From positions 35,387 to 41,731 of the forward strand of contig VAYG01000064.1 of assembly GCA_005885015.1 (NCBI GenBank): a DNA stretch of 6,345 bases. The letters run 5' to 3'. Both the position numbers and the translations under genes were made by a program. Below are positions 1 to 6,345 of this stretch, one piece after another. Below the pieces are notes generated by a model. It was given only the letters and a program-made list of their open reading frames with translations. It was not told the origin of the DNA and did not search any database. This DNA comes from Actinomycetota bacterium (GTDB taxonomy: Bacteria; Actinomycetota; UBA4738). The stretch's first letter is position 1, and every line of letters starts with the position of its first letter.

Positions 1-1111
1 CGAAGCGCAGGACCGAGTTCCCGACCAGCGCGTTGGGAGAGGGGACTCCGAGGAGCCGGGCCGCCGCCTGGTTCGCCAAGGCGATGACTCCGTTCTGGTG
101 TACGAGGATCGCGTCCGGAGAGGTGTCGACCGCCTTGTGGTACCGATCCTCTGACCGGCGAAGCGCGGACTCCGTGCGCTCCTCCTGGATCGCCGCCCCC
201 AACAGCCGCGCGCCCGTCCTCAGCGCGTCGATCTCCGTCCCGGAGAAGTCGCGATCCTGAGCGCGCGCGGCGAATCCCAAGGTCCCCCACCACTCGCCCC
301 CCACGTACACCGGGACGCCGGCCACCGACCCGAAGCCAAGCGCTTGCAGGATCGGGCGCTCCTCGGCGGGAAGCTCCGAAACGCGACCATTGATCGTGCC
401 CCCGGTCCGGAATGTCCGCGCCCATCGGTCCAGGCCGGAACCCGCATAGGAGGACCCGCGCAGGAAGGGCAAGTCCGCCTTGGGAGAAGTCCCGGGAGCG
501 ACCCACTCGAAGCGAAGGCTCCGCTGGACGTCTCCGTCGTCGCCGACCGCCTTCTGGAACAGGCAGACCCAGTCGACTGACGCCGCCCGGCCGATCCGTT
601 CCAGCACTTCCGCGATGCTGTCCTCCCACGATCCTGACCCCAGGAAGCGCTCCGCGGCGAAGGCGACAGCTTCGAGAATGGCCCCCCGCCGCTCCAGATC
701 CGACTCGACCCGCTTGCGGGCGCTGACGTCCCGGCCGATGCCGAGGATCCCCACGACCCGCCCGTCCTCGAGCAGGGGACTGGCGGTGAACTCCCCGTCG
801 ACGTAGCCGCCCGAGTTGGTCAGGATCCGCAGCTCGAACAGGGGGACGCCACCGCCGGCCATCGCGTGGGTGAACAGCTCGACGGCGAGGGGAAGGTCGT
901 CGGGATGAACGATCCCGGGGAACGCCTTACCGATCCAGTCGTCCCGAGACCACCCCGTGATCGCCTCGAACGCCGGGTTCAGGGAGGTCAGGGTCCCTTC
1001 GGCGTCGAGCGTGAAGATGGCATCGGTGGCGCGCTGGACGAGGGTTCGCTCGTCGTGCGCAGACTTCGAGCGGCCAGCCGAGGCAGGCTGACGCTCGCTC
1101 ACGTCATGCAT
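1..1111 (-). CDS. PAS-GAF-PAS sensory protein, N-terminal part (C-terminus outside window)
   Basis: This is the first 370 residues of a cytoplasmic multi-domain sensor, read on the minus strand from ATG at 1111-1109 and open through position 1. No signal peptide or membrane segment is visible. Residues about 20-133 form a PAS domain (the TDAIFTLDAEGTL start, the NPAFEAITGW core and the GIGRDVSARKR exit are typical). Residues about 143-310 form a GAF domain of the type found in PAS/GAF sensors (VAGVPVYVGGEWWGTLGF). A second PAS begins at about 315 (EDRYHKAVDTSPDAILVHQNG) and is cut by the window edge. The start is supported by GGAG at 1122-1119, 7 nt upstream; GTG at 1102 is an alternative. 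The output domain is not in view, so histidine kinase, GGDEF or PP2C-type phosphatase are all possible. It is transcribed divergently from the transporter gene, and no link to the iron-sulfur genes is evident. Confidence 0.85.
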   Translation of the reverse strand, partial: MHDVSERQPASAGRSKSAHDERTLVQRATDAIFTLDAEGTLTSLNPAFEAITGWSRDDWIGKAFPGIVHPDDLPLAVELFTHAMAGGGVPLFELRILTNSGGYVDGEFTASPLLEDGRVVGILGIGRDVSARKRVESDLERRGAILEAVAFAAERFLGSGSWEDSIAEVLERIGRAASVDWVCLFQKAVGDDGDVQRSLRFEWVAPGTSPKADLPFLRGSSYAGSGLDRWARTFRTGGTINGRVSELPAEERPILQALGFGSVAGVPVYVGGEWWGTLGFAARAQDRDFSGTEIDALRTGARLLGAAIQEERTESALRRSEDRYHKAVDTSPDAILVHQNGVIALANQAAARLLGVPSPNALVGNSVLRF

Positions 1112-1203
1112 CGTCTCGCTCCGCAGCTGCTTTCTCCCCTTATCGGGCCACGGGGGGATGGGGTGAAGCCCCGCTCGGGCGAAGGCCGGCGGGGGCCTCG
1201 CGG

Positions 1204-1209
1204 TAGGCT
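1204..1209 (+). promoter_or_regulatory. Candidate -10 element (TAGGCT) for the VIT1-type transporter
   Basis: TAGGCT fits the actinobacterial TANNNT -10 pattern and ends 9 nt before the ATG at 1219. Initiation would therefore fall at or a few bases before the start codon, giving a leaderless or near-leaderless message. No convincing -35 hexamer or Shine-Dalgarno sequence is present. The rest of the 107-bp divergent spacer (1112-1218) is G/C-rich; apart from the ribosome-binding site of the minus-strand gene I see nothing else in it. Confidence 0.4.
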
Positions 1210-1218
1210 GAGAGTCCA

Positions 1219-2016
1219 ATGGACACCGCGACCGGGGACCCGGGCGACCTGGGCCGGCTGGAGCGCCGGGTCCGGGACGTCCCGGAGTCGCTGGAGGAGT
1301 TCGGGCCGGACTACGCGATCGAGCTCGACCCCGCCGCCCACAGGGTCGAGGGCAGCTGGATCCGTGACGCCACCCTGGGGGCCAACGACGGCCTGGTCTC
1401 AGTGCTGACCCTGATCTCGGGGGTGGCCGGGGCGGCGAAGGGGAACGTGGTCCTGATCGCAGGGGTCTCCGCACTCGTAGCGGGGGCGATCAGCATGGGC
1501 CTCGGAGGCTTCGTCTCGGCAAGAGCCTACCGAGCGTACTTCCTCAAGGAGCTCAGGCGAGAGCTGACCGAGATGCGGGAGCTGCCCGACGTGGAGCGCG
1601 AGGAGATCCGGGAGGTGTACCGGGCCAGGGGGTTCCGGGGAGAGGCCCTCGAAATGGTGGTCGACACGATCACGTCCAATCCCAAGGTCTGGCTGCGGGT
1701 GATGATGCAGGAGGAGCTGGGGCTGTCGCAGGGATTCGGCCAGCCCCTCGGAGCCGCTGCCACCGTCTTCCTGGCGTTCCTGGTCGGGGGGGCCGTGCCG
1801 GTGCTGCCCTTCGTCTTCGCTTCCGGGGTCGCCGCCCTCCTGATCAGCTTCTTCTTGACGGCGGCGGCGCTGCTCGTCGCCGGGGCCATCCGGACCCGCT
1901 TCACCGGCGAGCATCCCGCGAGGGCGGGCCTGGAGCTGGTCGCCATGGCCTCCGCCGGCGTGGCAGTCGCCTACGGGATCGGCCGACTGCTCCACGCGGT
2001 CGGAGTGGGCCAGTGA
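1219..2016 (+). CDS. VIT1/CCC1-family Fe2+/Mn2+ transporter (265 aa)
   Basis: This is an integral membrane transporter of the VIT1/CCC1 family, whose members move Fe2+ and Mn2+ out of the cytoplasm. An acidic N-terminal tail of about 45 residues is followed by predicted membrane helices at about 54-73, 77-101, 176-199, 200-224 and 237-258, the five-helix layout of the family. The first two helices carry the signature residues D57 (in GANDGLVSVLTLISG) and M93 (in AGAISMGLGGFVSARA), matching the pore aspartate and methionine of plant VIT1. Between helices 2 and 3 lies the amphipathic metal-binding region: E111, E115, E118, E121, E126, E128, E129, then MM at 162-163 and EE at 165-166. There is no ferritin-like domain, so it is not MbfA. 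It ends 54 nt before the preferred sufB start and may be co-transcribed with it. Metal specificity (Fe versus Mn) cannot be read from sequence alone. Confidence 0.9.
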   Translation: MDTATGDPGDLGRLERRVRDVPESLEEFGPDYAIELDPAAHRVEGSWIRDATLGANDGLVSVLTLISGVAGAAKGNVVLIAGVSALVAGAISMGLGGFVSARAYRAYFLKELRRELTEMRELPDVEREEIREVYRARGFRGEALEMVVDTITSNPKVWLRVMMQEELGLSQGFGQPLGAAATVFLAFLVGGAVPVLPFVFASGVAALLISFFLTAAALLVAGAIRTRFTGEHPARAGLELVAMASAGVAVAYGIGRLLHAVGVGQ

Positions 2017-2044
2017 CCTGCGGTTTTGAATCCCATCCCGCAGA

Positions 2045-2063
2045 TAGACTTCCGGTGTAGACT
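2045..2063 (+). promoter_or_regulatory. Candidate sufB promoter region with two TAGACT -10-like hexamers
   Basis: TAGACT occurs at 2045-2050 and again at 2058-2063, a 13-bp offset, and both copies match TANNNT. The downstream copy ends 7 nt before GTG at 2071, the right spacing for a transcript beginning at the start codon. No Shine-Dalgarno sequence precedes that GTG, which supports leaderless initiation. No good -35 is present at 16-18 nt from either copy, and the ACACT-N5-AGTGT type of inverted repeat reported for actinobacterial SufR is not seen. Read-through from the transporter gene is an alternative source of sufB message. Confidence 0.4.
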
Positions 2064-2070
2064 GGCTTCC

Positions 2071-3483
2071 GTGGCCGTTTCCCAGGAAGAACATCTCAAG
2101 GAACTGAGCAAGGGCTATCGCTTCGGGTGGCGCGACCCGGAGCACTACGTCTTCACGCCGAAGAAGGGCCTCTCCGAGGGGGTCGTGGACGAGATCTCCC
2201 ACATGAAGAGCGAGCCCGAATGGATGCGCAAGTTCCGGCTAAAGGCGTTGAAACATTTCGAGAGCCGCCCCATGCCGTGGTGGGGAGCGGATCTGTCCGA
2301 CATCGACTTCCAGAACATCTACTACTTCATCCGTTCAACGGAGAAGCAGGCCAAGACGTGGGAGGACCTGCCCGAGGACATCAGGAGCACCTGGGACCGC
2401 CTCGGCATCCCCGAAGCGGAGAAGAAGTACCTGGGCGGGGTCTCCGCCCAGTACGAGAGCGAGGTCGTGTACCACAAGATCCGCGACGAGCTGGATTCCA
2501 TGGGGGTGCTCTTCTCCGACATGGACTCCGGGCTGCGAGAGCACCCGGACATCGTCAAGGAGTACTTCGGAACCGTCATCCCTCCCAACGACAACAAGTT
2601 CGCCGCCCTGAACTCGGCCGTGTGGTCGGGCGGGTCGTTCATCTACGTGCCTCTAGGGGTGCACGTGGACATCCCGCTCCAGGCCTACTTCCGGATCAAT
2701 GCCGAGAACATGGGGCAGTTCGAGCGGACCCTGATCATCGCCGACGAGGGAGCGTACGTGCATTACGTGGAGGGGTGTTCCGCGCCGATCTACACCACCG
2801 ATTCGCTGCATTCCGCCGTGGTGGAGATCATCGTCAAGAAGGGGGCGCGGGTTCGGTACACCACCATCCAGAACTGGTCGACCAACGTGTACAACCTGGT
2901 CACTAAGCGGGCCGCCGCCTACGAAGACGCCGTCATGGAGTGGATCGACGGCAACATCGGATCCAAGGTGACGATGAAGTACCCGTCGATCTATCTGCTG
3001 GGCAAGGGCGCCCGGGGGGAGGTCCTGTCGGTGGCCTACGCGGGCCCCGGCATGCACACCGACGCCGGGGGGGAGGCCATCCACGCCGCCCCCCACACCA
3101 GCTCGGTGATCACCTCGAAGTCGGTCTCCAAGGGCGGAGGGAGAACGGGATATCGCGGCCTGGTACGTGTCGAGCCCGGCGCCGACCACTCCAAGTCGAT
3201 CGTGCGGTGCGACGCGCTGATCCTGGACCAGGAGTCTCGCTCCGACACCTATCCGTACGTGGAGGTCGAGGAGGAAACGGCGCAGCTCGGCCACGAGGCC
3301 ACCGTCAGCAGGGTCGGCGAGGACCAGCTCTTCTACCTGATGAGCCGGGGCCTGTCCGAAGCCGAAGCGACCGCGATGGTGGTGAACGGGTTCATCGAGC
3401 CCATCACACGCGAGCTGCCCATGGAGTACGCCGTCGAGCTGAACCGTCTGGTCGAGCTCCAGATGGAAGGCGCCATCGGCTAG
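2071..3483 (+). CDS. sufB: Fe-S cluster assembly scaffold protein SufB
   Basis: SufB is the main scaffold subunit of the cytoplasmic SufBCD complex, on which sulfur from SufS and iron are assembled into clusters with the SufC ATPase. The product is 470 residues from GTG 2071, the usual family length. A TTG at 2026 would add 15 residues that do not look like SufB and has no ribosome-binding site; family-like sequence starts with [18 protein letters not shown]. Family landmarks run the whole length: [12 protein letters not shown] and [14 protein letters not shown] near the N-terminus, [20 protein letters not shown] entering the beta-helix core, and [20 protein letters not shown] at the C-terminus. 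The conserved cysteine in IVRCDALIL is residue 380 and the conserved histidine-glutamate pair in LGHEATVSR is 408-409, corresponding to the cysteine and His/Glu implicated in cluster assembly in E. coli SufB. The gene appears intact. Unusually, sufD is not next: an opposite-strand HNH gene begins 3 bp beyond the stop codon. Confidence 0.97.
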   Translation: MAVSQEEHLKELSKGYRFGWRDPEHYVFTPKKGLSEGVVDEISHMKSEPEWMRKFRLKALKHFESRPMPWWGADLSDIDFQNIYYFIRSTEKQAKTWEDLPEDIRSTWDRLGIPEAEKKYLGGVSAQYESEVVYHKIRDELDSMGVLFSDMDSGLREHPDIVKEYFGTVIPPNDNKFAALNSAVWSGGSFIYVPLGVHVDIPLQAYFRINAENMGQFERTLIIADEGAYVHYVEGCSAPIYTTDSLHSAVVEIIVKKGARVRYTTIQNWSTNVYNLVTKRAAAYEDAVMEWIDGNIGSKVTMKYPSIYLLGKGARGEVLSVAYAGPGMHTDAGGEAIHAAPHTSSVITSKSVSKGGGRTGYRGLVRVEPGADHSKSIVRCDALILDQESRSDTYPYVEVEEETAQLGHEATVSRVGEDQLFYLMSRGLSEAEATAMVVNGFIEPITRELPMEYAVELNRLVELQMEGAIG

Positions 3484-3486
3484 CCG

Positions 3487-4674
3487 CTACGGCGGCGCCA
3501 TCTCCTCCAGCCGGGACCCGTCCCTTCGCAGGAATCTGGGCCGTCCCGCCTCGATCTCGACGCGGAAACCACCTTCGTGGACCAGGCGGTGGTGGCGACG
3601 GCACAGGAGGACCAGGTTCGAGGCGGCAGTCTCTCCACCGTCCGCCCAATGTTTGACGTGATGCGCGTCGCACCAGGGAGGAGGCCGGTCGCACCCGGGG
3701 AAGCGACAGTGCCCATCACGAACGACCACGGCTCGGCGCATCGGGGCCGGCACCACCATGGTGCGACGACCCACGTCGAGCGGTTCGGATCTGCCGCGGG
3801 TGACCACTCTGGTCAGCGAGGCGTCGCAGGACAGCCGGCGGACGATCTCAGGATGAACCGGTCCGACATGATCGAGCTCACTTCTTCGGCCCGCTCGCCC
3901 CTCGAGCGCTTCGAGATCCACGATCACGGCGACGTGCGGACGCTCGCCGCAGACCAGAGGTCGGTCGGGAGCGTCCAACCAGCGGCGACAGACCTCACCG
4001 AGCGCGTCGGCGCGTCGTTGGGCCGCCGTCCGCTGGTCCCCCGGGTCCCGGCGTGAACTGTCCGCCCGCATGCAGTCCCGGAGGGCCGAGAGCATGGTCT
4101 CTCCCGTCTCCGGGTCGAGGTCCCCGTCTACCCGCACCATGCCGAGCAGCGTCGTGGAGACGGTGAGTCGTCGCTGTTCACGAAGGCGCTCCGCGTCCTT
4201 GAGTCCCTGCTCCCAGTCGAGCTTCTGGCGCCAATGGGAGACCGTGCGCTGGAGCTGGCCCGCCGGCACCCTTCTGGCCGTCTCGACGAGCGCTTCCTCC
4301 GACTGGCGGAACTGGGCCGGATGCGCCTGGCGGGCCCAGACCAGCATGTGAAGGGCAGATGAGGTGAGCTCACCGGTCGCCAGCGCCTCCTTCGTCCGCG
4401 GCATCCTTTCCAGGGAACGGGCCGTACGGATCTCCCTGGATGCCGCCGACCACCCCAGCCGATGACGGTCGACGAGCCATGACGCGGTGGTCAGATACCC
4501 GTCTCGTCGATGCGACTGTCGGCGGTGGATCTCCGAGAGCCTCCGGAGCCGTTCGGCCTCGAGGGCCTGGCATGCTTGCTGGAGCTCTGTAAAGTCGGCT
4601 TCGAGCTGCTCATCGGACGCGGCCCGAAGGTCGTCGGCCTGGAAGGACTCGATCGCCGATCGCAGCTCGCTCAA
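3487..4674 (-). CDS. DUF222 / 13E12-type HNH endonuclease-domain protein (395 aa)
   Basis: The protein has an N-terminal helical DUF222 region (about residues 20-290) and a C-terminal HNH nuclease domain, the architecture of the actinobacterial 13E12 repeat family. The HNH module is complete: zinc-binding-type cysteines C323 and C328 (CRFPGC), C335 and C358, catalytic-type H338-H339 in CDAHHVKHW, N353 in SNLVLLC, and H361, H362 and H366 in the closing helix. Metal-dependent DNA cleavage is expected but target and biological role are unknown for the family. Translation starts at TTG 4674-4672; the frame is open upstream to a stop at 4731-4729 but contains no better start, and only a weak AGGT precedes the TTG. 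Its promoter carries a LexA box, so DNA-damage induction is likely. The gene faces sufB tail to tail, 3 bp between stops, and diverges from sufD. Family members are often multicopy, which fits its looking like an insertion into the SUF operon. Confidence 0.92.
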   Translation of the reverse strand: MSELRSAIESFQADDLRAASDEQLEADFTELQQACQALEAERLRRLSEIHRRQSHRRDGYLTTASWLVDRHRLGWSAASREIRTARSLERMPRTKEALATGELTSSALHMLVWARQAHPAQFRQSEEALVETARRVPAGQLQRTVSHWRQKLDWEQGLKDAERLREQRRLTVSTTLLGMVRVDGDLDPETGETMLSALRDCMRADSSRRDPGDQRTAAQRRADALGEVCRRWLDAPDRPLVCGERPHVAVIVDLEALEGRAGRRSELDHVGPVHPEIVRRLSCDASLTRVVTRGRSEPLDVGRRTMVVPAPMRRAVVVRDGHCRFPGCDRPPPWCDAHHVKHWADGGETAASNLVLLCRRHHRLVHEGGFRVEIEAGRPRFLRRDGSRLEEMAPP

Positions 4675-4687
4675 CGTGGCACCTGAT

Positions 4688-4701
4688 CGAACATACGTTC
4701 G
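4688..4701. promoter_or_regulatory. LexA (SOS) box
   Basis: The 14-mer CGAACATACGTTCG matches every position of the Bacillus/actinobacterial LexA consensus CGAAC-RNRY-GTTYG, and a flanking T at 4687 extends it toward the mycobacterial TCGAAC form. It lies 2 nt downstream of the minus-strand -10 hexamer and 13 nt upstream of the TTG start of the HNH gene, so it covers the expected transcription start. A bound LexA would block the HNH promoter. The sufD promoter candidate is more than 100 bp away and is less likely to be affected. Confidence 0.88.
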
Positions 4702-4703
4702 GG

Positions 4704-4732
4704 ATTCTAGAAAGCGCTGGCCCTGCTGTCAG
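4704..4732 (-). promoter_or_regulatory. Sigma-70-type promoter of the HNH gene
   Basis: Read on the minus strand, CTGACA (4732-4727) and TAGAAT (4709-4704) are separated by exactly 17 nt. Each differs from the TTGACA/TATAAT consensus at one position. The predicted transcription start, near 4697, falls inside the LexA box and leaves a leader of about 20-25 nt before the TTG codon. It is the best-formed promoter in the window. Confidence 0.75.
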
Positions 4733-4808
4733 TGAGCATCCGCACAACCGGCAAAGAGAAGGTCAGTCGGCGCCAAGGTCCCCGCTGCCAGGGCAATTCC
4801 GATCTCAT

Positions 4809-4817
4809 TGATAGAAT
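4809..4817 (+). promoter_or_regulatory. Candidate extended -10 promoter for sufD
   Basis: TGATAGAAT reads as an extended -10 element (TG, one base, then TAGAAT). No recognisable -35 lies 16-18 nt upstream, which extended -10 promoters can tolerate. Transcription would start near 4824, giving a leader of about 49 nt that contains the 16-bp palindrome. Some promoter is expected here because the opposite-strand HNH gene separates sufD from the sufB transcript. Confidence 0.4.
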
Positions 4818-4831
4818 TCGAAGGCGGGTCC

Positions 4832-4847
4832 TGCTCGTCGACGAGCA
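4832..4847. repeat. Perfect 16-bp palindrome in the sufD leader
   Basis: TGCTCGTCGACGAGCA equals its own reverse complement over all 16 bases. It lies just after the predicted sufD transcription start and 25 nt before its ATG. It could be a dimeric-repressor operator, or in RNA a 6-bp stem with a TCGA loop. It matches no operator I can name, and chance occurrence in G/C-rich DNA cannot be excluded. Confidence 0.45.
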
Positions 4848-4872
4848 CCGACCGGGGGACAACACGGGAGTC

Positions 4873-6163
4873 ATGACCGACATCGCGACACAGCACGGAT
4901 TCACTCGCGAAACGCTCGCGGTGATCGCCAGCCGGCACGGAGGAACCGGCGACGGCGCTAATCGATCCCGGGCCTTTGGCGAGTTCGAGGCCCTGCCCAT
5001 GCCCTCCCCGGAGACCGAGCAGTGGCGATATACCGACCTCCGCGACTTCGATCTCTCCTTCGAGCCCTACGCCCCGAGACCATGGGCCGACAACCTGGAC
5101 CAGGTAGACCTCGGGCTCCTGGAGGCGGCCGGCGAGATCGGAGATCGGGCCGGCCTCGCGCTTCAACACAACTCGTCGACGGTGCTGGCCAGGACCGATC
5201 CCGACGTCGATCGGATGGGCGTCCACTTCGAGAGCATCGACGACGCGCTGCGGGACCATCCCGAGTTGCTGGAGGGGAAGTTGCACGGGACGATCCCCAC
5301 CGCTCGCACCCGGTTCACCGCCCTGCACGGTGCCTTCCGGACCGGCGGGACCTTCGTCCAGGTTCCGGCCAACGTGAAGGTGGAGCTGCCCCTCCAGACC
5401 GTCACATACGTGGACCACGACGGGCTCGCGGTGTTTCCACACACCTTGATCGTCCTGGAAGAGGGGGCCGAGCTCACCTTCATCGATCGGTACGTCTCGC
5501 CGGACCTCGGGCGATGCCTCTCCGACGCGCTGGTCGAGCTGTACCTGGGAGCGGGATCGAAGCTCCGCTACGTCTCGCTCCAGGACTGGGGGAGCGGGGT
5601 GACCCACCTGTCGGTGCAGCGAGCCGTGCTCGGGAGGGATGCCGAGCTCCGCTCGCTGGCAGTGGCGTTCGGCGGCAGCCTGTCACGTACGGAGGTCGAG
5701 AGCATCCTCGAAGGAGACGGCGCGTCGTCCGAGATGCTCGGCGTGTACTTCCCGGGCGAGGACCAGCACTTCGACCATCGGTCGGTACAAGGGGGCCCTC
5801 AAGGACCGGGCGAGGACGATCTACTCGGGGACGGTCATCATCCGGCAGGGCGCCCACAAGTGCGACGCGTACCAGACGAACCGGAACATCCTGCTGTCGG
5901 AGCAGGCGAGGGCCGACTCCATCCCGAACCTAGAGATCCTGTCGAACGATCCGGTGCGCTGCGGGCACGCGGCGAGCGTGGGGCCCGTCGACGACGACGT
6001 CATCTTCTACATGCAGAGCCGGGGGATCCCATACGAGGAGGCCGAGCGGCTCGTGGTGATCGGCTTCTTCCAGGAGGTCTTGGACCGTGTGACCCTCCTG
6101 GAGGTCCGGTCAGGGCTCGAGTCCGCCATCGCGGCCGAGATCGAAAAGGTGCACGAGGACTGA
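4873..6163 (+). pseudogene. sufD: sufD, Fe-S cluster assembly protein SufD, broken by a frame-changing deletion
   Basis: SufD is the SufB paralogue that completes the SufBC2D scaffold and is needed for iron entry. Codons 1-304 read in one frame from ATG 4873 (GGGAG 2 nt upstream; a GTG at 4732 is an unlikely alternative). They show SufD landmarks: FEALPMPSPETEQWRYTDLR, LHGTIPTARTRFTALHGAF, GGTFVQVPANVKVELPLQT and EMLGVYFPGEDQHFDHR. The remaining 125 codons, from YKGALKDRARTIYSG at 5786 to the TGA at 6161-6163, lie in the next frame. They include AYQTNRNILLSEQARADSIPNLEI, RCGHAASVG (Cys codon 5960, His codon 5966, matching E. coli SufD C358/H360) and SRGIPYEEAERLVVIGFF. Between HR and YKGAL the family normally has about 15 residues; here only 4 nt remain, so about 41 nt are missing. 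Rejoined length would be about 429 residues, just short of normal. Unrepaired, the first frame stays open beyond the window and would yield a wrong C-terminus. Both parts are otherwise well conserved, so recent loss or an assembly error is more likely than old decay. Confidence 0.88.
5779..5786 (+). other. Frame breakpoint in sufD at a CGGTCGGT duplication
   Basis: The reading switches from FDHR in the first frame to YKGAL in the next across two adjacent CGGT copies. Such a short direct repeat is what would remain at a deletion between short homologous sequences, or at a mis-joined read overlap. The conserved segment usually resembling TLQDHVGPHTRSDLL in SufD proteins is absent. Confidence 0.7.
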
Positions 6164-6164
6164 C

Positions 6165-6345
6165 ATGCTGGTGGAGGTGGGAAAGACGTCGGACATCCCC
6201 GAGGGCGAAGTCCGCCGGTTCGTGGTGGATCGGATCGAGATCGCCGTGGCGAACCTGGGCGATGGCCAATTCCTGGCCGTGGACGACATCTGCTCGCACG
6301 CCGAGGCATCCCTCTCGGAGGGCGAGGTCGATGTCGACGACGAGA
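6165..6345 (+). CDS. Rieske-type [2Fe-2S] ferredoxin, N-terminal part (runs off right edge)
   Basis: The visible 60 residues start at ATG 6165, with GAGGA at 6155-6159 five nt upstream, embedded in the end of sufD; one base separates the sufD stop from this ATG, so translational coupling is likely. The sequence has the beta-strand opening of small Rieske ferredoxins (NirD/BphF-like), then FLAVDDICSHAEASLSEGEV, where C43 and H45 form the first Cys-X-His cluster-ligand pair. The second pair (Cys-X2-His) would lie past the window end. In many actinobacterial SUF operons a gene of this type, often annotated as a dioxygenase ferredoxin subunit, sits between sufD and sufC; its role there is probably electron transfer in cluster assembly but is not settled. 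Confidence 0.88.
   Translation, partial: MLVEVGKTSDIPEGEVRRFVVDRIEIAVANLGDGQFLAVDDICSHAEASLSEGEVDVDDE

Noticed and set aside
1160..1172. GGGG-tgaag-CCCC hairpin in the divergent spacer as a terminator
   Set aside because: Only four base pairs, no following T-run, and neither flanking gene ends there.
2017..2070. SufR-type operator upstream of sufB
   Set aside because: I looked for an ACACT-N5-AGTGT-like inverted repeat and found none.
1399..2202. A 267-codon minus-strand open frame opposite the transporter and the start of sufB
   Set aside because: Composition is Gly/His/Arg/Gln-rich with no family resemblance, and it spans two well-supported plus-strand genes.
4732..4872. Upstream GTG at 4732 as the sufD start
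   Set aside because: It is in frame, but the added 47 residues do not resemble SufD N-termini and would overlap the -35 of the HNH promoter; ATG 4873 gives a typical N-terminus.
4729..5607. A 292-codon open frame on the minus strand opposite sufD
   Set aside because: The plus strand here clearly encodes SufD, and the antisense translation has no recognisable domain; it is a by-product of G/C-rich codon use.
5779..5791. Programmed +1 ribosomal frameshift in sufD
   Set aside because: A +1 shift would join the frames but still leave out about 14 conserved residues, and no slippery site with a rare or stop codon is present; deletion or assembly error explains both facts.
5022..5933. A 303-codon plus-strand open frame overlapping sufD
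   Set aside because: Arg/Gly/Pro-rich shadow translation; the SufD sequence lies in the other two plus frames.
1..6345. tRNA, rRNA or CRISPR array
   Set aside because: No cloverleaf-like segment, rRNA signature or regularly spaced repeats were seen; the only multi-base repeats are the short ones listed.

Overview
The window looks like chromosomal DNA from a high-GC actinobacterium-like organism, probably an uncultured lineage. Four things suggest this: strong G/C at third codon positions, a SUF iron-sulfur locus ordered sufB, sufD, Rieske ferredoxin as is common in Actinomycetota, a DUF222/13E12-type HNH nuclease gene under an actinobacterial/Bacillus-type SOS box, and TANNNT -10 hexamers placed for leaderless or near-leaderless messages. 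No species-level call is possible.

Layout. Positions 1-1111 (minus strand) hold the N-terminal 370 residues of a PAS-GAF-PAS sensory protein that runs off the left edge. A divergent 107-bp spacer follows. Positions 1219-2016 (plus) encode a VIT1/CCC1-family Fe2+/Mn2+ transporter. sufB (plus, ends 3483) follows after a short gap. A minus-strand DUF222-HNH gene (3487-4674) sits between sufB and sufD, its stop codon only 3 bp from the sufB stop. A 198-bp divergent spacer (4675-4872) carries a well-formed promoter with a perfect LexA box facing the HNH gene, plus a candidate extended -10 promoter and a 16-bp perfect palindrome facing sufD. sufD (4873-6163) is recognisable at both ends but broken near 5782, where about 41 nt of a conserved segment are missing and the frame changes. 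A Rieske-type [2Fe-2S] ferredoxin starts at 6165 and runs off the right edge.

How the genes fit together. SufB and SufD are scaffold subunits of the SufBCD complex; sufC and sufS would be expected past the right edge. The VIT1-type transporter just upstream gives the locus an iron-handling theme. The HNH gene is the intruder: it runs opposite to the SUF genes, separates sufB from sufD and has its own DNA-damage-type control. The most notable points are the SOS-controlled nuclease embedded in an iron-sulfur assembly operon and the frame-breaking deletion in sufD, which is either real decay or an assembly error.
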